Below the pieces are notes generated by a model. That model saw only the letters and a list, made by a program, of their open reading frames with translations. It was not told the origin of the DNA and made no database searches. DNA of 64,000 nucleotides from the NCBI GenBank assembly GCA_965546615.1, contig CBEUVQ010000003.1, positions 1 to 64,000 on the forward strand, written 5' to 3'. The position numbers were made by a program, and so were the translations under genes. Positions 52,998-61,412 of the stretch are shown here, one piece after another. Numbering within the stretch: the first letter of the stretch is position 1; the number at the start of each line of letters is the position of its first letter. The DNA comes from CBEUVQ01 sp965546615 (GTDB lineage: Bacteria > Bacillota > Desulfotomaculia > Desulfotomaculales > Desulfohalotomaculaceae).

Positions 52998-53738
52998 ATG
53001 AATTTATGGGAAGCCCTGCTGAATTTAATATTTCCGCCGCGCGAAGAATGCCCGTTGTGCGGAGTTTATTCTAAAGGGGCGGAAATCTGCATCTCCTGCC
53101 GCGATTGGTTGGCGGCAAAACGGCAGGAATTGTTTTGCTGCGTTTGCGGCCGCCCGATTACCCATGGAACACTTTGCCCCGACTGCACCGCCGGAGATTG
53201 GCCGTTTGCTTTTGCCCGGTCGGTGGGCCCTTATGAAGGGCCGATCCGCCAGGCAGTGCACCGGTTAAAGTATTACGGCAAACAGCATTTGGCAGAACCA
53301 CTGGGGCAGTTGATGGTGCAGAGCATCATCAACAATCATGTCTACCGCAGGGCGGATTTGGCGGTGCCGGTGCCGATGACTGCGAAAAAAATGCGCCGGC
53401 GGGGATTTAACCAAGCGCTGCTGTTGGCTCGCGTGGTGGCAGCGGGATTAAACATTCCGCTGCAGGATATTTTGCAAAAAACGCATGAAACGGAAGCGCA
53501 GGCAGGCTTAAACCGACATCAGCGGGAGGTTAATCTGCAAAATGCCTTTATTTTAAAAAACAATGCCGTTCTGTGGGGAAAGACGGTGCTGCTTATTGAC
53601 GATGTAATCACTACTTGCTCCACTGCTTCTGCAGCTGCTGAGACATTGCGACAGGGAAATCCTGCTGAGATATTGGTGCTGACCTTTGCTGCTGCGCCAA
53701 AAAGCAAAAAGATGCGACAAAAGTACCGCTCACGCTAG
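52998..53738 (+). CDS. comF: ComF-family phosphoribosyltransferase-like protein
   Basis: 246 residues. ComF/ComFC proteins have a double zinc finger and a PRTase-like domain and are needed for DNA uptake in competent bacteria. Zinc fingers: CPLCGVY..CISC and CCVCGRPI..CPDC near the N-terminus. PRTase region: LAVPVPMTAKKMRRRGFNQALLLAR and the PRPP loop VLLIDDVITTCSTASAAAETL. AAGGGGG lies ten bases before ATG. No other com genes are in view; the gene is followed by an unusual regulatory-looking gap. Confidence 0.92.
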   Translation: MNLWEALLNLIFPPREECPLCGVYSKGAEICISCRDWLAAKRQELFCCVCGRPITHGTLCPDCTAGDWPFAFARSVGPYEGPIRQAVHRLKYYGKQHLAEPLGQLMVQSIINNHVYRRADLAVPVPMTAKKMRRRGFNQALLLARVVAAGLNIPLQDILQKTHETEAQAGLNRHQREVNLQNAFILKNNAVLWGKTVLLIDDVITTCSTASAAAETLRQGNPAEILVLTFAAAPKSKKMRQKYRSR

Positions 53739-53773
53739 CCACAAACTGACAAAAAATCCGCTGCCGTCAAAAG

Positions 53774-53905
53774 TTACCCACATCAAAAGGGCTTATTTTT
53801 GGGGTTATTAACAGACTTATACACATTATCCACAGGTTTATACCCACAGAACAGCATTTTTGAAAATTATTTTTCGACATTGCGGTGCGTGGGGAATTGT
53901 CGAAA
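53774..53905. promoter_or_regulatory. DnaA-box cluster and inverted Spo0A-type boxes
   Basis: The 330-base gap between comF and the ankyrin gene holds TTACCCACA (53774-53782, one mismatch to the DnaA box), then two abutting perfect TTATNCACA boxes, TTATACACA (53817-53825) and TTATCCACA (53826-53834), and TTATACCCACA at about 53838. Some 40 bases further, TTTCGACA (53872-53879) and TGTCGAAA (53898-53905) form an inverted pair of the Spo0A-box core TGTCGAA. No ORF is visible. Binding is inferred from motif identity only. Confidence 0.6.
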
Positions 53906-54066
53906 GCCGAATTTTACAGAAAAAAAGCGAATGTGGTAAAGCAAGCGGGCGGATAAAGAAAATACATAGGCAGGCTTTTTGCTGACATGCAGGATTAATC
54001 GCCCTGAAACGGCACATAATATGGGAAACAGTAACGTGTAATATATTCTGGACAAGGGTGATGCTG

Positions 54067-54876
54067 ATGAAAAAGCTGCTGATGTTTTTACTGGTTGTAT
54101 TAATGATGTGCACTGCCTGCGGCCGCAGCCCGGAGGAAGCGAAAAAAGAGCTGGAAGCAAAAAAAATACCTGCCAACGAAGAGTCATTAAAGGAAAAAGT
54201 AGAAGAAGGTGATGCCGGGAGTGTCGAACTGCTGCTGGATGCCGGTTTGGATCCCAACACCGAAACAGATGACAGCGGTGACACCCTTTTGATGGAGGCG
54301 GCGGATAAAGGACATACCGATACCGTAAAGATTTTGTTGGAAAAGGGAGCGAAGGTGGACGCCAAAGACGAATACGGTTGGTCGGCAGTGATGGAAGCTG
54401 CGGAAAAGGGCCATACTGACACGGTAAAGGCGCTTTTGGATAAAGGCGCTGATGCCAACGCTGCCAACAACGCCGGAGATACCGCGCTGATGTATGCTGC
54501 CAGCCGCGGACATACCGAAACGGTAAAGGTGCTTTTAGATAAAGGAGCGGATGTTAATGCCAAAGAAAAGAAAAACGGCAGCACCGCTTTGATGTGGGCG
54601 GCATCCCGGGGGCATACCGAAATTGTTAAACTGCTGCTGGATAAAAAAGCGGATGTAAATGCTGCGGACAATGAAGGGGAAACCGCACTGATGGATGCGG
54701 CGGAAGACGGACATGTTGAAACAATTAAATTACTGCTTGATCGCGGAGCGGATGTCAATGCCAAAAACAAAGAAGGAGAAACCGCACTGGATATAGCGCT
54801 GGATGAGGAACAAACCGAAGCTGCCGATATCTTGAAAAATGCGGGCGGCAAATCCGGTGAATCCGGTGAGAATTAA
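54067..54876 (+). CDS. Exported ankyrin-repeat protein (probable lipoprotein)
   Basis: 269 residues from ATG 54067, with AAGGGTG six bases upstream; the GTG at 54058 is part of that site. The N-terminus is a hydrophobic signal ending CTACGR, a fair lipobox with Cys18, so the protein is probably exported and lipid-anchored. A charged helix (EEAKKELEAKKIP) precedes about six ankyrin repeats of 33 residues (GDTLLMEAADKGHTDTVKIL, GWSAVMEAAEKGHTDTVKAL, GDTALMYAASRGHTETVKVL, STALMWAASRGHTEIVKLL and so on). Repeats 2-5 are very alike, suggesting recent internal duplication. The binding partner is unknown. Confidence 0.85.
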   Translation: MKKLLMFLLVVLMMCTACGRSPEEAKKELEAKKIPANEESLKEKVEEGDAGSVELLLDAGLDPNTETDDSGDTLLMEAADKGHTDTVKILLEKGAKVDAKDEYGWSAVMEAAEKGHTDTVKALLDKGADANAANNAGDTALMYAASRGHTETVKVLLDKGADVNAKEKKNGSTALMWAASRGHTEIVKLLLDKKADVNAADNEGETALMDAAEDGHVETIKLLLDRGADVNAKNKEGETALDIALDEEQTEAADILKNAGGKSGESGEN

Positions 54877-54888
54877 ATTGGCAACTTT

Positions 54889-54918
54889 AGGGCACGGAAC
54901 TTTTATGTGCCCTTTGTT
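54889..54918 (+). terminator. Terminator after the ankyrin gene
   Basis: AGGGCAC (54889-54895)/GTGCCCT (54907-54913), then TTGTTTG; moderate T content. Confidence 0.6.
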
Positions 54919-54961
54919 TGTGTTAATATATAGTTAACATTTTCCTTGGAAACACAGGGAT

Positions 54962-54989
54962 TTGCAGTAAGCGTGGGGAATAGTATACT
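54962..54989 (+). promoter_or_regulatory. Probable promoter of hpf
   Basis: TTGCAG, 16-base spacer, TATACT, about 25 bases before the hpf ATG. The GTGGGGAA inside the spacer might instead belong to an alternative sigma factor. Confidence 0.5.
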
Positions 54990-55014
54990 ACACTCTAGTA
55001 AAGGAGTTGGTAAA

Positions 55015-55545
55015 ATGAACGTTATCGTAAGAGGTAAAAACATTGATGTAACACCGGCACTAAAAGATTATGTTGAAAAGCGCATTGGTAAGCTGGAGAA
55101 ATTTTTTGATGAATTTGGTGATGCTCAGGTCACACTGGTTGTTGAGGGTGACGACCACAAGGTAGAAGTGACAATACCGATAAAAATTAACGGCTTAATT
55201 TTAAGAGGTGAAGAAGCTACCGGGGATATGTACGCTTCTATTGACCTTGTGGTGGAGAAGCTGGAAAAACAAATTGAGAAACATAAAGGCCGCATGATGG
55301 AAAAACGCATCCGGGGTATGGAGAAAGCCGCACCTGCCAATGACGCCCAAAAGGATGACGGCCCGCAGGTGGTAAAGACCAAACGGTTTGCCATTAAGCC
55401 GATGTCGGTAGATGAAGCGGTGCTGCAGATGAACTTGCTGGGTCACAGCTTTTTCGTATTCTCTAATGCCGAAACCGAACAGGTAAATGTTGTTTACCAG
55501 CGCAAGGACGGCAATTACGGTTTAATTGAACCTGACTTTGAATAA
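55015..55545 (+). CDS. hpf: Long-form ribosome hibernation promoting factor
   Basis: 176 residues from ATG 55015, with AAAGGAG nine bases upstream. Binds the 30S subunit and joins 70S ribosomes into inactive 100S dimers in stationary phase. N-terminal S30AE domain (VIVRGKNIDVTPALKDYVEKR, GDMYASIDLVVEKLEKQI) and the C-terminal dimerisation domain of the long form (FAIKPMSVDEAVLQMNLLGHSFFVF, VVYQRKDGNYGLIEP). Located just upstream of secA, the usual order in Firmicutes. Confidence 0.96.
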   Translation: MNVIVRGKNIDVTPALKDYVEKRIGKLEKFFDEFGDAQVTLVVEGDDHKVEVTIPIKINGLILRGEEATGDMYASIDLVVEKLEKQIEKHKGRMMEKRIRGMEKAAPANDAQKDDGPQVVKTKRFAIKPMSVDEAVLQMNLLGHSFFVFSNAETEQVNVVYQRKDGNYGLIEPDFE

Positions 55546-55652
55546 ATTGCTGCGCCTTGCAACTTTTATACCAATGGTGATAAAATAAAGTGATATTTTT
55601 TATCAGGAGGAACCTTAAACAGGTTCCTCTATTTAATGCGAGGTGAAAACCA

Positions 55653-58298
55653 TTGCTGAAGTTTTTAAAGAACCTGCTGGATGATAACGCCCGGGAGATA
55701 AAGAGATTAGAACGGATTGTTGAGGACATTAACAGTTTTGAACCGAAGATTGAATCTCTCTCTGATGCCGACTTGAAGGGCAAAACAGCGGAATTTAAAA
55801 AACGCTTGGAAGCGGGAGAAACGCTTGATGACATTATGCCGGAAGCCTTTGCGGTAGTGCGTGAAGCCGCTAAACGGGTGCTGGGCATGCGCCATTATGA
55901 TGTGCAAATGCTGGGCGGTATTGTGCTGCACCAAGGGCGCATTGCCGAGATGAAAACCGGTGAAGGTAAAACGCTGGTAGCGACGCTGCCGGTTTATTTA
56001 AACGCGCTGAGCGGTAAAGGAGTGCACGTAGTTACCGTTAACGAATACCTGGCCCGCCGCGACAGTGAATGGATGGGGCAGATTTACCGCTACCTTGGTT
56101 TGTCAGTTGGTTTGATTGTACACGGCTTAGAGTGGGAAGAGCGCCGGCAGGCGTATCACTGCGATATTACTTACGGAACCAACAATGAATTTGGCTTTGA
56201 CTACCTGCGGGATAATATGGCGATGCATCCCAACCAATTGGTGCAGCGGGAGCTTAATTACGCCATTGTGGACGAAGTGGACAGTATTTTGATTGATGAA
56301 GCGCGTACGCCGCTGATTATCTCCGGTCAGGCGGATAAGCCCACCCAGCTTTATTACACCATGGCAAGAATTGTGCCCCAACTGAAAAAAGACGAAGATT
56401 ACACTGTCGATGAAAAAGCTCATTCCGCAGTGCTTACCGAAGAGGGGATTGCCAAGGCGGAACGCCTTTTAGGGATAAACAACCTTTATGCTGATGAGAA
56501 TACCGAAATCAACCATTACCTGCAGCAGGCATTAAAAGCGCAGGCGCTGATGAAGCGCGACCGTGATTATGTGGTTAAAGACGGTGAAGTGGTGATTGTT
56601 GACGAATTTACCGGCCGGTTGATGTTCGGCCGCCGCTACAGCGACGGTCTGCATCAGGCAATTGAAGCAAAAGAAGGCGTAAAAATTGAGCGCGAATCGC
56701 AAACGCTGGCGACCATCACTTTCCAAAACTACTTCCGGATGTACAATAAACTTTCCGGAATGACCGGTACTGCTTTGACTGAGGAAGAGGAATTTCGCAA
56801 TATTTACGGCTTGGATGTAGTGCCGATTCCTACCAATAAACCGCTGATCCGCAATGACATGACCGATGTGGTTTACAAAACCGTCAATGCTAAGTTTGAA
56901 GCGGTAGTGGAAGAAATTGTTCAGCGTCATGCCAAAGGTCAGCCGGTGCTGGTTGGCACGGTATCAATTGAAAAATCAGAGATTCTATCCGGCATGCTGA
57001 AAAAGCGCGGTGTGCCGCATCAAGTGCTGAATGCTAAAAATCACGAAAAAGAGGCGGAAATTGTTGCCCAAGCCGGCCGCCTGGGAGCGGTAACCATTGC
57101 TACCAATATGGCCGGCCGCGGTACTGATATTGTGCTGGGCGGCAACCCTGAATTTATGGCGCAGGCGGAAATGCGCAGGCAAAATGCTGACATGGACCAG
57201 GCGGAGATGGAACAGCATCCGCAGTACCGGGAGCTGGTGAAAAAGTTTAAAGAGCAGACCGAAGCAGAACGCCAAAAGGTGATGGCGGCAGGCGGTTTGC
57301 ATATTATCGGCACTGAGCGTCACGAAAGCAGGCGGATTGACAACCAGCTGCGCGGTCGTGCCGGCCGTCAGGGTGATCCCGGTTCCAGCCAGTTTTATGT
57401 TTCGCTGGAAGATGATTTAATGCGCCTTTTCGGCTCGGACAATATTGCCGGCCTGATGGAGCGCCTGGGTTTAGAAGAAGATGTGCCGATTGAAAATAAG
57501 CTGGTTACCAAATCCATTGAGAATGCTCAAAAACGGGTGGAAGCCCGCAACTTCAGCATTCGTAAGCATGTGCTGCAGTACGACGATGTGATGAATCAGC
57601 AGCGGGAAATCATCTACTCTCAGCGCCGCCGGGTGCTTTTGGGCGAAAATATGAAAGAAAACGTAAAAGAGATGATTGCCAGCACAGTAAGAGAAGCGGT
57701 AAACACTTACTGCCCGGAAGGGGTTTACCCTGAAGAGTGGGACCGCGAAGGACTGTTAAAGCACGCCGAGCAGCTTTTCCTGCCCAACCATGATATTCAG
57801 GTCAGCGATATTGCCGACCCCGATATCGAGCGGGATGAACTGGTTGATTTGCTGCTGGAAAAGAGTTATCTGGCTTATGAAAAGCGGGAAGAAGAAATTG
57901 GATCGGAAATGCTGCGCGAAATTGAACGCATGGTAATTCTGCGGGTGGTAGATCAAAAATGGATGGATCACCTTGATGCCATGGATCAGCTGCGCGAAGG
58001 TATCGGCCTTAGAGGTTACGGTCAAAAAGACCCGGTTGTGGAATATAAAATTGAAGGGTATGAAATGTTCCAAAACATGATCTCTGCCATCCAGGAAGAT
58101 GTGGTGCGCTACATTTTCCGAGTGGATGTTGCCGCCCCGCAGCAGCAGCAACAGCGGCGCAATGTGGTAGAAAACAAATACCAAGAGGAAGGTCCGAAAA
58201 AGCCGATCAGGCGGGAACAAAAAGTAGGACGCAACGATCCATGCCCCTGCGGCAGCGGCAAGAAGTATAAAAAATGCTGCGGCAGAGATGAGAAGTAA
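55653..58298 (+). CDS. secA: Preprotein translocase ATPase SecA
   Basis: 881 residues from TTG, with GAGGTGA seven bases upstream. Motor of Sec export, here needed for the many secreted proteins of the window. Walker A MKTGEGKTLVATL (about residues 100-112), Walker B/DEAD-type VDEVDSILIDEARTPL, preprotein cross-linking region, ATNMAGRGTDI, RGRAGRQGDPGSSQF, and the C-terminal zinc motif RNDPCPCGSGKKYKKCC. A hairpin GAGGAACC/GGTTCCTC (55607-55629) lies in the leader. Followed by prfB after 19 bases. Confidence 0.98.
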   Translation: MLKFLKNLLDDNAREIKRLERIVEDINSFEPKIESLSDADLKGKTAEFKKRLEAGETLDDIMPEAFAVVREAAKRVLGMRHYDVQMLGGIVLHQGRIAEMKTGEGKTLVATLPVYLNALSGKGVHVVTVNEYLARRDSEWMGQIYRYLGLSVGLIVHGLEWEERRQAYHCDITYGTNNEFGFDYLRDNMAMHPNQLVQRELNYAIVDEVDSILIDEARTPLIISGQADKPTQLYYTMARIVPQLKKDEDYTVDEKAHSAVLTEEGIAKAERLLGINNLYADENTEINHYLQQALKAQALMKRDRDYVVKDGEVVIVDEFTGRLMFGRRYSDGLHQAIEAKEGVKIERESQTLATITFQNYFRMYNKLSGMTGTALTEEEEFRNIYGLDVVPIPTNKPLIRNDMTDVVYKTVNAKFEAVVEEIVQRHAKGQPVLVGTVSIEKSEILSGMLKKRGVPHQVLNAKNHEKEAEIVAQAGRLGAVTIATNMAGRGTDIVLGGNPEFMAQAEMRRQNADMDQAEMEQHPQYRELVKKFKEQTEAERQKVMAAGGLHIIGTERHESRRIDNQLRGRAGRQGDPGSSQFYVSLEDDLMRLFGSDNIAGLMERLGLEEDVPIENKLVTKSIENAQKRVEARNFSIRKHVLQYDDVMNQQREIIYSQRRRVLLGENMKENVKEMIASTVREAVNTYCPEGVYPEEWDREGLLKHAEQLFLPNHDIQVSDIADPDIERDELVDLLLEKSYLAYEKREEEIGSEMLREIERMVILRVVDQKWMDHLDAMDQLREGIGLRGYGQKDPVVEYKIEGYEMFQNMISAIQEDVVRYIFRVDVAAPQQQQQRRNVVENKYQEEGPKKPIRREQKVGRNDPCPCGSGKKYKKCCGRDEK

Positions 58299-58317
58299 AT
58301 AAGGGAGTGAATCAGTA

Positions 58318-59425
58318 ATGTTGCCGGATTTAAAAAGAGATGCAGCTGAGCTGGAGAAACGCATTGCAGATTTGAGGGTTTCTCTTTGACATCGAGAATA
58401 AAAAGAACGAAATTGCCAAACTTGAGCAGGAGATGCTGCAGCCCAATTTTTGGGATGATCAAAAAAGGGCGCATCAAGTAAATCAAAAGATAGCTCATTA
58501 TCAAGGGATTATTGAGGATTTTATCAACCTGCGGCAGTCGCTGGAAGACCTTCTTGTGCTGGTGGAGTTAGCAGAAGAGGAGCAGGACGAAAGCGCCGTT
58601 AAGGATGCCGAAAGAGAATGCCGCGATTTGCTGAAAGCGCTGGAAGATATGGAACTGCAGGTGCTGTTATCCGGTAAGTATGACCGAGGTGGTGCTATTA
58701 TCTCGCTGCACGCCGGTGCCGGTGGAACGGAAGCGCAGGACTGGGTGGAAATGCTTGTGCGCATGTACAACCGCTGGGCGGAGGATCACAAATACAAAGT
58801 GACTATTTTAGATATGCTGCCCGGCGATGAGGCGGGAATTAAAAGCGCGACTTTAGAAATCAGCGGGCCGAATGCTTTCGGCTACCTGCGCTCGGAAAAA
58901 GGTGTACACCGTCTGGTGCGCATTTCACCTTTTGACACCGCGGGCAGAAGGCACACTTCTTTTGCGTCGGTAGATGTGCTGCCGGAGGCGGAAGAAGATA
59001 TCGATATAGAAGTTAAAGAAGAGGAATTAAAAATTGACACCTACCGTTCCGGTGGGGCGGGCGGGCAGCACGTGAATAAAACCGACTCCGCTGTGCGCAT
59101 TACTCACCTGCCGACCGGTATTGTTGTTGCCTGTCAAAATGAACGCTCGCAGCTTTCCAACCGCCATACCGCAATGAAGATGCTGAAGGCAAAGCTGTTG
59201 GATTTGGAACTGCAGAAGCGGGAGCAGGAACTGGCTTCGCTTCGCGGCGATCAGCAGGAAATTGCTTGGGGCAGCCAAATCCGTTCGTATGTTTTTCATC
59301 CCTACAAATTGGTGAAGGACCATCGTACCAACACAGAAGTAGGCAACGTTGATGCGGTGATGGACGGGGATATCGATGTGTTTATCAAAGCGTATTTGAA
59401 ATACAAAGCGGTGAATAATCTTTAA
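58318..59425 (+). CDS. prfB: Peptide chain release factor 2, made by +1 programmed frameshift
   Basis: 368 residues if the shift is counted. The first 23 codons run from ATG 58318 (AAGGGAGTG upstream) to CTT at 58384-58386, then in-frame TGA. After a +1 shift the frame continues as GAC at 58388 to the stop at 59425. RF2 releases proteins at UGA and UAA codons. Motifs: the codon-recognition region around SPFDTAGRRHTSFASV and the peptidyl-hydrolysis loop SGGAGGQHVNKTDSAVR. secA-prfB is a common Firmicute order. Confidence 0.97.
58375..58390 (+). other. prfB: RF2 programmed frameshift site
   Basis: AGGG (58375-58378, Shine-Dalgarno-like) followed by TTTCT and the slippery CTT TGA C. This is the conserved autoregulatory site: scarce RF2 lets the ribosome slip on CTT and read through. 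Confidence 0.95.
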
Positions 59426-59430
59426 TTTTT

Positions 59431-59470
59431 AGGGCTCAACCTGTTGAGCCCTGCAATTATTTTTCATGCC
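59431..59470 (+). terminator. Terminator after prfB
   Basis: AGGGCTCAAC (59431-59440)/GTTGAGCCCT (59443-59452), followed by GCAATTATTTTTC; the T-run is displaced. Confidence 0.65.
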
Positions 59471-59539
59471 GGAAGGAATTTGTAATTTAGACACAGAATT
59501 TGGGAATTATAGCCGTAGGCGGTTTTCGGGGTGATTTAT

Positions 59540-60385
59540 GTGCTGAAACAGTTAAGTAACTATGTGGGAGTGCTGATCGGGGTAATTATTACCGCTCTGG
59601 GTTTGGATTTGTTTTTAGTCCCCAATAAAATTGCTGCCGGCGGCTTTAGCGGTATTGCCACCATTATTCACTACGTGTTTCACTTCCCGGTGGGCATGAC
59701 AATGCTGGCGATGGATGTGCCGCTGTTTATTATTGCCGTTATCAGGCTGGGTTGGAGTTTTGCGCTACGCTCGCTGTTTGGTTCGTTAACGCTGGCGCTG
59801 TCTGTTGACATCTTGGCGCATTATATTTCCGTTCCTACTCACAACCTGCTTTTAGCCAGTATTTACGGCGGTGTGCTGAGCGGTTTGGGTTTGGGTTTGG
59901 TATTTAGAAACAAAGGCAGCACCGGCGGTACTGATATGCTGGCGGCGATTTTGCGTTCGTTTACCAATATGAATATTGGCCAACTGCTGTTCTTAATTGA
60001 TTCCGCGGTGGTGGTTGCTGCAGGTATTGTCTTTAATTCTTGGGAACTGGCGATGTATGCACTGATTACTATTTTTATCACCGCTTGGGTGATTGACATG
60101 GTGCAGGAAGGTTTTTCTTACGCCAAAGGCTTTATCATTATTACCGACGAACCGCAATCAGTGGCTGATATCATTATGAAAGAACTGGACCGCGGCGCTA
60201 CCGCCTGGAATGCCCGTGGTATGTACACCGGGGATGATCGACAGGTGCTGCTATCGGTGGTGCAGCGCAGTGAAGTTACCAAATTAAAGGAAATCATTCA
60301 TCAAGCTGACCCCAAGGCTTTTGTGATATTATGCGATGTGCATGAGGTGCTTGGTGAAGGATTTAAAAAAATGGCTGTAAAATAA
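59540..60385 (+). CDS. YitT-family membrane protein (DUF2179)
   Basis: 281 residues from GTG 59540 (CGGGGTGA six bases upstream). Five or six membrane segments in the first about 195 residues (GVIITALGLDLFLVPNKIAAGG is the typical start, LGLVFRNKGSTGGTDMLAAIL a family motif) and a C-terminal cytoplasmic DUF2179 domain (TDEPQSVADIIMKELDRGATAWNARGMYTGDDRQVLL). Transport function is suspected for the family but not established. It precedes the transketolase genes by 32 bases. Confidence 0.92.
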   Translation: MLKQLSNYVGVLIGVIITALGLDLFLVPNKIAAGGFSGIATIIHYVFHFPVGMTMLAMDVPLFIIAVIRLGWSFALRSLFGSLTLALSVDILAHYISVPTHNLLLASIYGGVLSGLGLGLVFRNKGSTGGTDMLAAILRSFTNMNIGQLLFLIDSAVVVAAGIVFNSWELAMYALITIFITAWVIDMVQEGFSYAKGFIIITDEPQSVADIIMKELDRGATAWNARGMYTGDDRQVLLSVVQRSEVTKLKEIIHQADPKAFVILCDVHEVLGEGFKKMAVK

Positions 60386-60417
60386 TCGAAGATAAAACAT
60401 TGGAGGGAGAAGATTTA

Positions 60418-61236
60418 ATGAGTGAAGAAAGACTGCAGCGGCTGCAGGCCCAGGCAAAAGTAATTCGCCGGGACATAGTAAGTATGCTGGGTAAAGCCGG
60501 TTCCGGCCACCCCGGCGGCTCACTTTCGGCAGCGGACATTGTTACCGCGTTGTATTTTGAGGTGATGAACATTAATCCCAAAGACCCTGAATGGCCGGAT
60601 CGCGACCGGTTTGTGCTCAGCAAAGGCCATGCCGCGCCGGTGCTTTATGCTGCGCTGGCGGAGCGCGGTTACTTTGACCGTGCCGAGCTGGATACACTGC
60701 GCAAACTGGGCAGCAAACTGCAGGGACATCCCGATATGAAAAAGCTCCCCGGTGTGGAGATGTCTACCGGCTCGCTTGGTCAGGGAATGTCTGCCGCCTG
60801 CGGTATGGCGATGGCCGGCAAGGTGGATAAAAAGGACTACCGGGTGTATGTATTGGTTGGCGACGGTGAAATTCAAGAAGGGCAAATTTGGGAAGCGGCG
60901 ATGGCTGCAGCTCACTATAAACTGGACAACCTGACGGTGTTTTTAGACCACAATAAAATGCAGATTGACGGCCGCATTGAAGACGTAATGTCGCCTGAAC
61001 CGGTAGAGGACAAGTGGCGGGCTTTTGGCTGGCATGTGATCACAATTGACGGCCATGACATGGGACAGATTTTAAAGGCAGTGGAAGAAGCCAAGCAGAC
61101 CAAAAGAAAGCCGACGGTAATCGTTGCCCAAACCGTTAAGGGCAAAGGCGTATCTTTTATGGAAAATCAAGTTGGCTGGCACGGTAAAGCGCCAAGCGCA
61201 GAGGAAGTGGAAAAGGCGCTGAGCGAACTGGAATGA
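60418..61236 (+). CDS. Transketolase, N-terminal subunit
   Basis: 272 residues from ATG 60418 (TGGAGGGA about nine bases upstream; the TTG at 60400 overlaps it). In split transketolases this half binds the pyrophosphate of thiamine diphosphate: GKAGSGHPGGSLSAADIVTAL, SKGHAAPVLYAALAERG, GSLGQGMSAACGMA, and the ThDP motif GDGEIQEGQIWEA...DHNKMQ. Transfers two-carbon ketol units in the pentose phosphate pathway. The C-terminal half lies 176 bases downstream. Confidence 0.95.
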   Translation: MSEERLQRLQAQAKVIRRDIVSMLGKAGSGHPGGSLSAADIVTALYFEVMNINPKDPEWPDRDRFVLSKGHAAPVLYAALAERGYFDRAELDTLRKLGSKLQGHPDMKKLPGVEMSTGSLGQGMSAACGMAMAGKVDKKDYRVYVLVGDGEIQEGQIWEAAMAAAHYKLDNLTVFLDHNKMQIDGRIEDVMSPEPVEDKWRAFGWHVITIDGHDMGQILKAVEEAKQTKRKPTVIVAQTVKGKGVSFMENQVGWHGKAPSAEEVEKALSELE

Positions 61237-61261
61237 TTACCGCACATAGGATAGATGCACA

Positions 61262-61380
61262 AGCAGGCCGGGGGTGTTTTCCGTGCCGCTCTTTCGGCGA
61301 AGTGCAGACCCTCTGTGTCAATATGTTTACAACTTTTATGGGATATTAAAAAATAAGAGAACGACGTCGTCGTTCTGCTA
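61262..61380. repeat. Decayed palindromic repeat material between transketolase halves
   Basis: CAGGCCGGGGGTGTTTTCCGTGCCGCTC (about 61263-61290) resembles the GGCGG..CCGCC unit, and GAACGACGTCGTCGTTCTG (about 61361-61379) resembles the AACGACG unit with the middle lost. Stems are broken. Confidence 0.5.
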
Positions 61381-61412
61381 TTGCCAGAAATCTAAATATT
61401 GGGGGATTTGCT

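Noticed and set aside
53838..54851. Long open frame antisense to the ankyrin gene
   Set aside because: Ser/Ala/Leu-rich product mirrors the repeat codons of the ankyrin gene, with no ribosome binding site or family; a shadow frame.
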